The notes under the pieces are model-generated. The model saw nothing but the letters and a program-made list of their open reading frames with translations, had not been told where the DNA came from and did not search any database. Positions 51,524 through 60,425 of a DNA stretch of 64,000 nt are shown piece by piece. Where the stretch lies: assembly GCF_001279525.1 (NCBI RefSeq), contig NZ_LGDY01000093.1, positions 107,980 through 171,979 of the forward strand, read 5' to 3'. This DNA comes from Nocardia sp. NRRL S-836. Lineage in GTDB: Bacteria > Actinomycetota > Actinomycetes > Mycobacteriales > Pseudonocardiaceae. Position 1 is the stretch's first letter. Every line of letters starts with the position of its first letter. Made by a program: the position numbers and the translations under genes.

Positions 51524-51973
51524 TCAGCACGCCACCAGGCTGCCCCGGAGCCCGTTGGAGTTCAGGTCGAGGTAGGCGTCGCTGACCCAGCCCTGCACGC
51601 CGGTCGTCGTGTCCCGCAGGTACGTCCACGTGGTGTAAGTGCTGCCGTTCCTGGTCACCGAGTCGCCCAGGGCCCAGCAGTGGTAGTCGACGTTGTGCGT
51701 GAGCTGGCCCTGGCCGTCGGACGTGCACGAGCTGGTGTGCGGGCCGCGGCGGATGTTGACGTTGCCGGCATCGAAGAACCGGCCACTGCGGGTGTCCTTG
51801 TTGCTGTGCGCGGGCGAGGCGCACGCCAGGCTGCCGACACCGGACTCGACGGTGTCCGCCGCGCCGGTGTGCACGGGCGCCGGCTTGTCGTCCGCCGCGT
51901 TCGCCGTCCCCATCAGCGCGAGCGACGTCGTGGCCGCGAACAGCACAGCGGCCAGAGCAGAAGAAACCTTCAT
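51524..51973 (-). CDS. Secreted SH3-like protein
   Basis: A 149-aa protein with a Sec signal (SALAAVLFAATTSLALMGTA, cleavage near ANA/A). The mature part carries an SH3b-type pattern GNVNIRRGP ... YTTWTYLRDTTTGVQGWVSD and four Cys. SH3b domains bind cell wall peptides. GAAGGGGG lies before the ATG. Confidence 0.78.
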   Translation of the reverse strand: MKVSSALAAVLFAATTSLALMGTANAADDKPAPVHTGAADTVESGVGSLACASPAHSNKDTRSGRFFDAGNVNIRRGPHTSSCTSDGQGQLTHNVDYHCWALGDSVTRNGSTYTTWTYLRDTTTGVQGWVSDAYLDLNSNGLRGSLVAC

Positions 51974-52172
51974 GTTCGTCCCCCTTCAAGGTGTGCTTGC
52001 GCCGCCCAGCCTGCTCACCGGGCCGTGCCCAAAACCTTGCGCAAAACCTTGACCCCCGTTTCGGCCCGGCTGGTCCGTTCGGCCGATCAGCCGCGACCGT
52101 TGGACGGCGCCAAACGACCTGTCGCCGCAGCCGCCGTCCCGGTTTCATGATCACCGGGCAAGAGTTTGACCG

Positions 52173-55100
52173 GTGGCCAAGACCTACAGTTACGCGGACG
52201 CCGTCCGGCTCCTCGGCAAGAGGGAGAGCGCCCTCGTCACCGCGCTCGACAGGCTGGCGGGGTTCACGCTGCTCGGCGGTGCCGCCGGCGGGGTGTCCGA
52301 GCTGCTCGGCTGGTTCGACGCGAAGACGGACTTCGTGCGGCTGAGCCACGAGCTGCTGGTCAAGGCCGGTGAGAAGCGGTCGGGCCTGAGCCGGTACAGC
52401 CGGACCGAACGCCTGCACGCCGCCCACACCGTGATCGTCGTGGTGGCGCTGTTCGAGGCATTCGAGCAGGTCGAGCTGCCGTTCCGGTTCACGGAGCTGG
52501 GGCTCGGCAAGGACGAGCAGCGCACGCTGGTCGGGCTGAACAACATCTTCGACGGCGAGGGCGTGCTGCCCAGCGCGCACCGCCCCTACGAGCAGAACCT
52601 CCTGGCCCTGGAGCAGCAGTACGAGGGCGCCTGCCGCGGCATCCTGCGGCTCGTCAGGGACAGGGCGGTCTGGGCGCTGCTGAGCGGTGAGCAGCGCGAC
52701 CGCACCGAACGGGTGCTGTCCACCCTGCACAAGGCCGCGCTGACCCGGTACGAGGAGCTGGTCCGCAAGCTGGGCGCCGAGTACCACGAGCTGGCCTTCT
52801 GGTTGCAGGCCGACCAGAACGCGCACATCTCGGCCGGGCTGACGCGGCTGGAGGAGGCGCTCACCCGCACACGGGTCGGTGCCGAGCCGGACGAGCGCCG
52901 CAGGGCGCTGGCGAACCGCTACCGGGCGGTGCTGGACCGGCCGATCATCGACCCCGGCCAGGTGCCGGCCGGGCTGGAGATCCCGATCACCCGCCACGCC
53001 TACGTCGACCCGGACTACCAGGTCGTGCCGATGACGCAGGGCGCTCACCCGGCCGAGCTCGGCTTCTGGTGCGCGCCCGAGCAGCGCTCCGACCTCTACC
53101 AGTACCTCGTCGGCCACCTGACCTCGCCGAAGGCGGTCAGCCACCCGCTGGTGGTGCTCGGCGACCCCGGCTCCGGCAAGTCGCTGCTCACGAAGGTGCT
53201 GGCCGCGCGGCTGCCGGCCAGCGACTTCCTGACCGTGCGCGTGGAGCTGCGGTCGGTCGCCGCGGAGGCCGACCTGCGCAGGCAGATCGACCAGGGGCTC
53301 AGCCTGGCGCTGCACGAGGACGTGAGCTTCGCGGCGATGGCGAGGGCGGCCGGTGACGCGTTGCCGGTGGTGCTGCTCGACGGGTTCGACGAGCTGCTGC
53401 AGGCGACCGGGGTGAGCCAGACCGACTTCCTGCACCGGGTGCAGACGTTCCAGCGCGACCACGCCGACGCCGGGCACCCGGTGGCGGTCGTCGTGACCAG
53501 CCGGATCAGCGTGGCCGGCGGCATGCAGATCCCGCTCGACACCGACGTGCTGCGGCTCGCGCCCTTCACCGACGCGAACGTGGCGGCGTGGCTGGAGGTC
53601 TGGAACTCCTCCAACGAGGACTACTTCCGGCACAACGAGGTCCTGCCGCTGACCGCCGGCGCGGTGATCGCGCACCACGACCTGGCCGAGCAGCCGTTGC
53701 TGCTGCTGATGCTCGCGCTGTACGACGCCGTGGGCAACGCGTTGCAACGCCACCACGACAGCCTGGGCCGGATCGACCTGTACGAGAAGTTGTTGCGCCG
53801 CTTCGCACGCCGCGAGGTCGACAAGGGCAACGACGTCGTCGCGGCGGACGACGACCCGGTCGAGGTGGAGCTGGAGAAGCTGTCGGTGGTCGCGTTCGCG
53901 ATGTTCCAGCGCGGCACGAAGTGGGTGGCGGGCAAGGCGATCGACCAGGACCTGACCGCGTTGCTGCGCGCCGGTGTGCCGCAGTCGACGCACGGGATGC
54001 GCACGCCGCTGAGCGAGGGCGACCGGATCGTCGGCAGGTTCTTCTTCGTGCAGTGCGCGACGGCGACCCGCGACAAGCACCTGTTGCACACCTACGAGTT
54101 CCTGCACGCCACCTTCGGCGAGTTCCTGGTCGCGCGGTTCATCTGGTGCGTGCTCAGCGACCTGCGCGAGCGGGAGTCCTCCGGGCGGCGCATCACCGGC
54201 GCGCAGCCCGACGACAGCCTGCTGTGGGGCCTGCTGTCGTTCGCGCCGCTGACGTCGAGCAACCCGGTGATCGAGTTCCTGATGGAGATGGCGGGTGCCG
54301 ACAAGCACCGCGACGCGCTGAAGACGTTGGTGCAGCGGCTGTTCGCACTGGCGCAGATCCCGCGCGCCCGTTCGCTGGAGGCCTACCAGCCGGTGCGCAG
54401 GCCCGCACCGGCGCGGTACGCGATCTACAGCCTCAACCTCGTCGTGCTGCACGTGGTGCTCGACCAGTGCTGCAGCTCGCACGACATCGGCGTGCCGGAC
54501 TGGTCGAAGCTGACGACGTTCTGGAAGTCGCAGCTGTCGGACGCGGAATGGCGCACCCTCATCGAGTCGCTGTACGTGCGGCGCGACACCCCGCCGCACG
54601 TGGTCCTCGCCATCGGCACACCGGTCCCGACCACCGTGGAGCAGGACGGGCTCGCGGGGCGCGTCTCGTTGAGCGAGGCGGCGCTGGACGTCCGGTTCAC
54701 CGGCGACCCGGCGGGCAGCCAGTTCAAGCACGCGTTCGAGGCGCTGCCCGAACACCGCCTCGACGTGGACTACGCGCGGGCGCTGATCCAGCTCACCGCC
54801 TCACCGGCGCACCCGGCCGACCGGGCGCGCCACTACCTGCGCTGGGCCGACCGGTACCCCGACCTGGTGCTGGAGTGCCTGCGCCGCGACATCACCGTGG
54901 GCGTGCAGACCCTCGAACGGCTCGCGACCACGAAGGTGGGCACCAGCAGCGCGTTCGTCGTGCAGCTGTGCGACCGGATCGGCCGCGGTGGTCCCGATGC
55001 CGAGCTGCTCGGCGTGCTCGGGAGCATCGTCACGAGCGGCTCCGAGGTGCCGATGCTGGACGCGTTCCTGCGGCTGCACGAGGGCAGCTACCGGGACTGC

Positions 55101-55217
55101 GAGCTGGATCTGCGAATCATCTTCGCGTCCGTGGACTTCGAGCGGGTGGGCGCCCACCGGCCCGACCTGGTCTACCGGGCCGGGACGGTCGCGCACGACA
55201 TCGGGCTCTTCGACTAG
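52173..55217 (+). CDS. NACHT-domain NTPase (bacterial NLR-like)
   Basis: A 1014-aa protein. An N-terminal helical effector or adaptor region (YSYADAVRLLGKRESALVTA, then RYSRTERLHAAHTVIVVVAL) resembles the NACHT N-terminal helical domain class (NNH7) of actinomycetes. The NTPase core has Walker A VLGDPGSGKSLLTKVLAARL near 328 and Walker B VVLLDGFDELLQATG near 399. A helical C-terminal sensor region follows (about 650-1014). No separate effector domain such as a nuclease is visible. bNACHT proteins protect against phages; the antiphage role is inferred from the family. It starts at a GTG with a weak ribosome site and stands alone. Confidence 0.85.
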   Translation: MAKTYSYADAVRLLGKRESALVTALDRLAGFTLLGGAAGGVSELLGWFDAKTDFVRLSHELLVKAGEKRSGLSRYSRTERLHAAHTVIVVVALFEAFEQVELPFRFTELGLGKDEQRTLVGLNNIFDGEGVLPSAHRPYEQNLLALEQQYEGACRGILRLVRDRAVWALLSGEQRDRTERVLSTLHKAALTRYEELVRKLGAEYHELAFWLQADQNAHISAGLTRLEEALTRTRVGAEPDERRRALANRYRAVLDRPIIDPGQVPAGLEIPITRHAYVDPDYQVVPMTQGAHPAELGFWCAPEQRSDLYQYLVGHLTSPKAVSHPLVVLGDPGSGKSLLTKVLAARLPASDFLTVRVELRSVAAEADLRRQIDQGLSLALHEDVSFAAMARAAGDALPVVLLDGFDELLQATGVSQTDFLHRVQTFQRDHADAGHPVAVVVTSRISVAGGMQIPLDTDVLRLAPFTDANVAAWLEVWNSSNEDYFRHNEVLPLTAGAVIAHHDLAEQPLLLLMLALYDAVGNALQRHHDSLGRIDLYEKLLRRFARREVDKGNDVVAADDDPVEVELEKLSVVAFAMFQRGTKWVAGKAIDQDLTALLRAGVPQSTHGMRTPLSEGDRIVGRFFFVQCATATRDKHLLHTYEFLHATFGEFLVARFIWCVLSDLRERESSGRRITGAQPDDSLLWGLLSFAPLTSSNPVIEFLMEMAGADKHRDALKTLVQRLFALAQIPRARSLEAYQPVRRPAPARYAIYSLNLVVLHVVLDQCCSSHDIGVPDWSKLTTFWKSQLSDAEWRTLIESLYVRRDTPPHVVLAIGTPVPTTVEQDGLAGRVSLSEAALDVRFTGDPAGSQFKHAFEALPEHRLDVDYARALIQLTASPAHPADRARHYLRWADRYPDLVLECLRRDITVGVQTLERLATTKVGTSSAFVVQLCDRIGRGGPDAELLGVLGSIVTSGSEVPMLDAFLRLHEGSYRDCELDLRIIFASVDFERVGAHRPDLVYRAGTVAHDIGLFD

Positions 55218-55235
55218 CAGCAGACGTGCGACGGC

Positions 55236-55262
55236 GACCGGGCCGCCCGATCCGGCCCGGTC
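55236..55262. terminator. Hairpin between convergent genes
   Basis: GACCGGGCC (55236-55244) and GGCCCGGTC (55254-55262) are perfect 9-bp arms with a 9-nt loop. It lies between the NACHT gene and the convergent membrane protein gene. There is no T-tract. Confidence 0.5.
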
Positions 55263-55277
55263 CGCGTCGTGCCGCGG

Positions 55278-55628
55278 TCAGGCCCGCCAGCGCCTGGACG
55301 CGTGGACCACCTCGCCGACCGCACGGGCGAGACTGCCGTCGACGTCGACGTGGCGCTCGTGCTCGGCCGTCGGAAGCGGCCTGGCCGGCTGCTCCGGGGC
55401 CTCGTACGGGTCGCTGTCGTCCCACCGCAGCCTGCGTGCCGTCTTCACGAACACGACCGCCGCGGCCAGCAGCAGCACCCCGACCGCGACCGGCCACAGG
55501 ACCTTTTCCGCGATCGCGATGGCGAACTGGACCTGGGCCACGACGACGAACACGACGGTGAGCCCGACCACCGACCACGGCGCCGAGTGTCCGTCGCGTC
55601 TGCGCTTGGCGGCACCGGTTGCCCCCAT
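55278..55628 (-). CDS. Hypothetical two-helix membrane protein
   Basis: A 116-aa protein. ATG 55628 has GGAGGTG upstream and is preferred to the upstream ATG. Two helices (WSVVGLTVVFVVVAQVQFAI and VLWPVAVGVLLLAAAVVFVK) are followed by a charged, His-containing tail. It is not recognised. Confidence 0.6.
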   Translation of the reverse strand: MGATGAAKRRRDGHSAPWSVVGLTVVFVVVAQVQFAIAIAEKVLWPVAVGVLLLAAAVVFVKTARRLRWDDSDPYEAPEQPARPLPTAEHERHVDVDGSLARAVGEVVHASRRWRA

Positions 55629-55807
55629 TGGCGTCACCTCCACCGATGTCGCTTCGGACATCGGCGATTGATCGCACGGAGTTACACCGCCCAGCGTACT
55701 CCTCGGTCGTTTGGTTGCGCACAGTCATCACCCGCGGTACCGCTCACCAGGCACGGACGAGCGGACCGGCGTGCGCACGATTCACCCCGTGGTGTGATCA
55801 TCGACCC

Positions 55808-56338
55808 ATGACCGCACTGCACCACGGCGACCCGGCCGCGTTCGCCGCCGACGTCCTCGACGAGGGCCCGCCCGAACCCGAGCACGACCCCGGCGTGGCC
55901 TCCCGCCGTCCCACCAAGACCTCCGCCGCGGGCGCGCTGATCCGTGATTCCACCGGACGCATGCTGTTCGTGGTGCCGACCTACAAGTCCGTCTTGGACA
56001 TCCCCGGTGGAATGACCGAGGACGACGAGTCGCCGAAGGCCGCGGCCGCCAGGGAGATCCGCGAGGAGCTCGGCACGGACCTCGCGCTCGGGCGGTTGCT
56101 CGTCGTGGACTGGACGCCGCGCAACGGCGTCTGGCGCGACTGCCACCAGTTCGTGTTCGACGGCGGTGTGCTCGACGGTGCCGTGGCGCACGACCCCGAG
56201 CTGGAGTCCGTGGTGTACCTGACGCTCGACGAGGCCAGGCCGCGCATCTACCCGTCGCTGCACCGGCGGCTGGTGCTCGCGGTGGCGGCGGCGGAAAGCG
56301 GTTCCACGCGGTACGCCGAGTTCGGCCGGGAGGTGTAG
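55808..56338 (+). CDS. Nudix hydrolase
   Basis: A 176-aa protein with a canonical Nudix box GGMTEDDESPKAAAAREIREELGT (key residues G, E, REIREE) at about 67-90. Upstream it reads TSAAGALIRDSTGRMLFVVP. The substrate is unknown, probably a nucleotide diphosphate derivative. The frame is monocistronic. Confidence 0.9.
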   Translation: MTALHHGDPAAFAADVLDEGPPEPEHDPGVASRRPTKTSAAGALIRDSTGRMLFVVPTYKSVLDIPGGMTEDDESPKAAAAREIREELGTDLALGRLLVVDWTPRNGVWRDCHQFVFDGGVLDGAVAHDPELESVVYLTLDEARPRIYPSLHRRLVLAVAAAESGSTRYAEFGREV

Positions 56339-56557
56339 GAGGGCGGCGGCTGGCGGGCGGCGGGCTGGTGGGTTCCACTGTGGACGGGCGCGTGCCGCAG
56401 CCGTCGTGAGCCGTGGCCCGCGGCCGGCAGCGCCACCGTGGTCCGCGGCCCGCGGTGCGCGCCGCCGTCGCACCGCCCGTCCACCCCGCCCGTCCACCCC
56501 GCCCGCCTACGCCGCCGGTCCCGCCTTGCCCCTCCGCGTGGCATTTAAGCTCGCCCC
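56339..56557. repeat. Short C-rich tandem repeat in intergenic region
   Basis: Between about 56470 and 56508 the unit CACCCCGCCCGTC occurs twice with a third degenerate copy (13-bp period). The rest of the gap is C/G-rich with no gene. It may affect the promoter of the downstream PLP enzyme. Confidence 0.4.
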
Positions 56558-57532
56558 ATGGACCTGACCGCGTTCCCCAGGGTGAGCCTGGGCAGCTGGC
56601 CGACCCCGCTCGACGACGCCCCGCGCCTGGCCGCGGCGCTCGGCGGCCCGCCCGTCCTGGTCAAGCGCGACGACGTCAACGGCCTCGGCGCGGGCGGCAA
56701 CAAGCTCCGCAAGCTCGAGTTCCTCCTCGGCGCGGCGGTCGAGCAGGGCGCGGACACGATCATCACGTTCGGTGCGCTGCAGACCAACCACGGCCGCCAG
56801 ACCGCCGCGGCGTGCGCGAAGCTCGGTCTGCGCTGCGAGCTGGTGCTGACCGCCAAGGTCCCGATGTCCGGTCCCGCCTACGAGCAGTCGGGCAACGTCG
56901 TCCTCGACCACATGTTCGGCGCGAACGTGCACGTCTGCGCGACGCCGGAGGAGGCCGTCGAGGTCTACGACCGGGTCAACCACGCGGGCGCCGTCACGCT
57001 CCCCGTCGGCGGTTCCAACGCGCTGGGCACCCTCGGTTACGTCGCCGCCGCCGTCGAGCTGGTCGGGCAGCTGGGCGAGCGCGGCATCGACGACGCGTGC
57101 GTCGTCGTGCCGCAGGGCTCCGGCGCCACCGCCGCGGGCCTCGCGCTCGGCACCGAGCTGCTGGGGTGGCCGGGCACCGTCCACGCCGCCAGCGTCTCGC
57201 ACAGCGCCGAGGAGGCCACCGCGGAGCTGCACCGGCTCGCCACCGACGCCGCCGGGCTGCTCGGCCGGGCCGCTCCGAAGCTCGGCCACGTCACCGTCAC
57301 CGACGACACGATCGGCGCCGGCTACGGCGTGCCGACCGACGAGATGTGGGCCGTGCTGAAGCTGTTCGCGTCCACCGAAGGGGTGATCCTGGACCCGGTC
57401 TACACGGGCAAGGCCGCGGTGGCGTTCGAGCGCCTCGCACCCACCCTGACCAAGCCGGTCGTGTTCCTGCACACCGGCGGCCTGCCCGGCTTCTACGGTT
57501 ACGCGCCGCAAGCCGTGAACCAGTACCGATAG
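56558..57532 (+). CDS. PLP enzyme, D-cysteine desulfhydrase / ACC deaminase family
   Basis: A 324-aa member of the tryptophan synthase beta-like PLP family. The PLP Lys is in GLGAGGNKLRKLEFLLG near residue 48. The ligand loop FGALQTNHGRQTAAACAKLG and the phosphate loop VVPQGSGATAAGLALG are conserved. The C-terminus VVFLHTGGLPGFYGYA is typical of desulfhydrase-type members. The exact substrate (D-Cys, ACC or another amino acid) is not decidable. Confidence 0.87.
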   Translation: MDLTAFPRVSLGSWPTPLDDAPRLAAALGGPPVLVKRDDVNGLGAGGNKLRKLEFLLGAAVEQGADTIITFGALQTNHGRQTAAACAKLGLRCELVLTAKVPMSGPAYEQSGNVVLDHMFGANVHVCATPEEAVEVYDRVNHAGAVTLPVGGSNALGTLGYVAAAVELVGQLGERGIDDACVVVPQGSGATAAGLALGTELLGWPGTVHAASVSHSAEEATAELHRLATDAAGLLGRAAPKLGHVTVTDDTIGAGYGVPTDEMWAVLKLFASTEGVILDPVYTGKAAVAFERLAPTLTKPVVFLHTGGLPGFYGYAPQAVNQYR

Positions 57533-57554
57533 CCAGGTCAGTACGCTGGACGGC

Positions 57555-58187
57555 GTGACCGACCTGGCCGACGACCTCAGCCTGCTTCGCGACCTCGAAC
57601 GCAGGTTGCTCGTCTACAAGTTCGCGATCGAAGAGCTGATGACCAAGCTGAGGATCCTCAGCGAGGAGTTCGACTCGGTGCACCGGCACGACCCGATCGA
57701 GCACATCACGAACCGGGTCAAGAAGCCGGAGGGCATCCTGCAGAAGCTGCGGCGCAAGGGCCTGCCGTTCGAGCCCGACCGCATCGGCGACCAGCTCGAC
57801 GACATCGCGGGCGTGCGGGTGATCTGCCCGTTCGTGTCGGACGTGTACCGGGTGTCGGCGATGCTGGCGAGCCAGCACGACGTGGACGTCCTGCTCACCA
57901 AGGACTACATCGCCGTGCCCAAGCCGAACGGGTACCGCAGCCTGCACCTCATCGTGCGGATCCCGGTGTTCCTGTCGGACCGGGTGGAGCACGTGAAGGT
58001 CGAGGTGCAGCTGCGGACCATCGCGATGGACTTCTGGGCCACGCTGGAGCACAAGCTGTTCTACAAGTACGACGACCGGCCGCCCGCGGACTTCGTCGAC
58101 GAGCTCATGTCGTCGGCGTTGATCGCGGCGCAGCTGGACGAGCGGATGGAGTCACTGCACCGCCGCATCCACCAGGACGAGCGCTAG
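57555..58187 (+). CDS. Small alarmone synthetase (RelA/SpoT domain)
   Basis: A 210-aa stand-alone synthetase domain. Landmarks are IEHITNRVKKPEGILQKLRR, IGDQLDDIAGVRVICPFVSD, VLLTKDYIAVPKPNGYRSLH (synthetase loop) and VEVQLRTIAMDFWATLEHKL. There is no HD hydrolase, TGS or ACT domain. Such enzymes make (p)ppGpp or related alarmones during stress. The 3' end overlaps the convergent NRPS gene by 36 bp. Confidence 0.9.
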   Translation: MTDLADDLSLLRDLERRLLVYKFAIEELMTKLRILSEEFDSVHRHDPIEHITNRVKKPEGILQKLRRKGLPFEPDRIGDQLDDIAGVRVICPFVSDVYRVSAMLASQHDVDVLLTKDYIAVPKPNGYRSLHLIVRIPVFLSDRVEHVKVEVQLRTIAMDFWATLEHKLFYKYDDRPPADFVDELMSSALIAAQLDERMESLHRRIHQDER

Positions 58188-60425
58188 CTCCCGCGCGGCC
58201 TCCCCGCGCAGCACGCCGTAGTGGTCGGCGTCGATGCGGTGCTTGGCGGCGTCGGTCAGCGTCGCCCACTGGTCGAGCTGGCTGTCCAGCAGGTCGGCGG
58301 CGACCACGACCGCACGGGTCTGCTGCGGCTTGCGAGCCGTGTAGCCCGCGGAGGCCCTGGCGTGCCGCAGGAAGGCATCCCAGCGCTCGCTCAGCACGTG
58401 CGCGGGCACGTGGTGGCCGGCCTGGGCGAGCCGTGCGGCCATCACCAGCGTGTCGCCGAACTCGCCCTCGACGCCGAACGACGCCATGACGTTGCGGCCG
58501 AAGTCCTGGAACCACTCGCGTTCGACGTCCTCGGGGTAGTTCTGGCCGATCGGTGGCGTCGAGTCGATCAGGGCGAGCAGCGGTGGTTCCGGGTAGCGGG
58601 CGGCCATCTCGAACACGACCTGCCCGCCCATCGACCAGCCGGCCAGCACGTCGGGCGTCAGCCCGGCCAGGTCGAGGTCGGTGCGGTAGGCGCGGGCCAT
58701 CATCGGCACGGTGGCCAGCGGTTCGACCTCCTGCGACACGGTGACGCGCCAGTCGTCCGGGAGCGCCGCAGCGAGCTCGCGGTAGTCCTGGACGCCGCCG
58801 CCCGCGCCGTGGACCAGGTGCAGGTGCGTGCCGGGGCCGTCCCGCAACGTCACGAGCGTGCTCGGCGCCGCCTGCTCCTCGGTGTTCAGCAGCTGGGTGA
58901 CGAGCCGGCGCGGGGTGGGTTCGACGAGCCAGTCGGCGATGTCGACGGGCGCGCCCAGCCGGTCCCGCACGGCCGCCAGCAGCCGCACGACGTGCAGGGA
59001 GTGGCCGCCGGAGGCGAAGAAGTCGGCGTCCGGGCCGGTGGGCGGTGACTCGACGAGCGCGGCCCACTCCTGCGCGATCACCTCCCACTCGGTTCCGGAC
59101 GGAAGTGCCTGGTGCTCCACGGCTTCGGTCTCGGCGCGGCCGGCGACCGCGCGGGTCCTGACCGGCAGGGCGCCGACGGTGAGCGCGGGATCGGCCCTGA
59201 GCACGGCGTCGACGTCGTCGAGCAGGCCGACGACGGTGTCGCGGTCGTAGCGGCCGGTGTTGTACTCCAGTTCGGCGCGGTGGCCGCCGTCGACCTCGGC
59301 GAACGACATGGCCATGTCGGCACGGGCCGCGCGGTTGGGGCTGGCGAGCCAGGTGAGGCCGACGTCGCCGAGCTTGAGGTCGAAGCCGATCGAGCCGAGG
59401 TAGCTCACGAGCAGCGGTGCCGCGTCGGTCAGGGACGCCTGCGTGGCAGGGGGAAGCGCGGCGAACACGGCCGGGTACGGCACGTGCTGGTGCGCGAACA
59501 TCTGCCACAGCCCGTCGCGGGCGCGGGTGGCGACCGCCGCGATGGTGTCGGTGTCCTCAATGGACGCCCGCACCACGCAGAGGTTCGCGGTGTAGCCCAT
59601 GAGGGCCTGGTCGCGTGCGCTCATCCGGTTCGCGGCGACGACACCGAGGCTGATGTCGTTGCCGGCGGTGCGGGCGAGCACGATCTCCAGTGCCGCCAGC
59701 ATGATCGCGAACGGCGTGGCGAACGACGCCTTGGCCAGCGCCGCGACGCCCGCGCTGGCCTCGGCGCTCAGCATGTGCCTGATCACGACACCGGGCGCGC
59801 CGACGCCGAACCGGCCGGGGCGGTCGGCGGCGACGGTCGTGGCGGTGGCGCCGTCGAGCGCCGAACGCCAGTGGTCCAAGGTCTTGTCCCACTTGCCGCT
59901 CGCGCGGGCCTCGTGCTGTTCCACCGCGTACACCGTGAAGGGAACGGCGTCGGAGTCGAACTCACCGCCCTCGTAGGCGGTCGAGAGCTCGGCCATCAGC
60001 AGCTGGATCGCCCAGCCGTCCAGCACGATGTGGTGGACGGTCAGCAGCAGCTCGTGCCGCTCCCCCACCCGCACGTGCGTGAGGCGGGCGAGCGGCGCGT
60101 CGGCGAGGTCGATCGGCTGTTCCTGCACCTCTTCCGCGATGAAGCGGGCCAGTTCCTCGTCGCCGTGGGGGACCTCGACGACGTCCAGGCGGGCCTGCCG
60201 GGTGTCGTGCACGGTCAGCGTGACGTCGTCGCCGGTCCGCTGGACGGCCGTGCGCAGGGCCTCGTGACGGTCGGTGAGGCGTTGCCAGGCGGCGCGCAGC
60301 CGTTCGGTGTCGAGCGGGCGGTCGCAGAGCAGCCGCCAGGTGAGGTTGTAGAGGGACTTGTTGCGGGCCCGCTGGTGGATCCACCAGACGGACTCCTGCA
60401 TCGCCGTCGCGGGACTAACGAACAC
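58152..60425 (-). CDS. NRPS protein with C-T-TE domains
   Basis: A 757-aa protein. The condensation domain (about 1-430) has the catalytic motif TVHHIVLDGWAIQLLM near 129. A carrier protein site FFASGGHSLHVVRLL lies near 475 (Ser phosphopantetheinylated). The thioesterase (about 520-757) has LVHGAGGGVQDYRELA, the Ser in AGWSMGGQVVFEM near 596 and the His in DADHYGVL near 733. It joins, carries and releases a product, and works with the adenylation protein upstream, whose frame overlaps by 11 bp. The carrier must be modified by the Sfp-type enzyme in the same operon. Confidence 0.9.
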   Translation of the reverse strand: MFVSPATAMQESVWWIHQRARNKSLYNLTWRLLCDRPLDTERLRAAWQRLTDRHEALRTAVQRTGDDVTLTVHDTRQARLDVVEVPHGDEELARFIAEEVQEQPIDLADAPLARLTHVRVGERHELLLTVHHIVLDGWAIQLLMAELSTAYEGGEFDSDAVPFTVYAVEQHEARASGKWDKTLDHWRSALDGATATTVAADRPGRFGVGAPGVVIRHMLSAEASAGVAALAKASFATPFAIMLAALEIVLARTAGNDISLGVVAANRMSARDQALMGYTANLCVVRASIEDTDTIAAVATRARDGLWQMFAHQHVPYPAVFAALPPATQASLTDAAPLLVSYLGSIGFDLKLGDVGLTWLASPNRAARADMAMSFAEVDGGHRAELEYNTGRYDRDTVVGLLDDVDAVLRADPALTVGALPVRTRAVAGRAETEAVEHQALPSGTEWEVIAQEWAALVESPPTGPDADFFASGGHSLHVVRLLAAVRDRLGAPVDIADWLVEPTPRRLVTQLLNTEEQAAPSTLVTLRDGPGTHLHLVHGAGGGVQDYRELAAALPDDWRVTVSQEVEPLATVPMMARAYRTDLDLAGLTPDVLAGWSMGGQVVFEMAARYPEPPLLALIDSTPPIGQNYPEDVEREWFQDFGRNVMASFGVEGEFGDTLVMAARLAQAGHHVPAHVLSERWDAFLRHARASAGYTARKPQQTRAVVVAADLLDSQLDQWATLTDAAKHRIDADHYGVLRGEAARELALVLVDAAVQ

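Noticed and set aside
51465..54755. Long minus-strand open frame (over 1000 codons) opposite the NACHT gene
   Set aside because: Shadow of the sense gene; composition is Arg/Gln/His-rich with no domain, while the sense strand has intact NACHT motifs.
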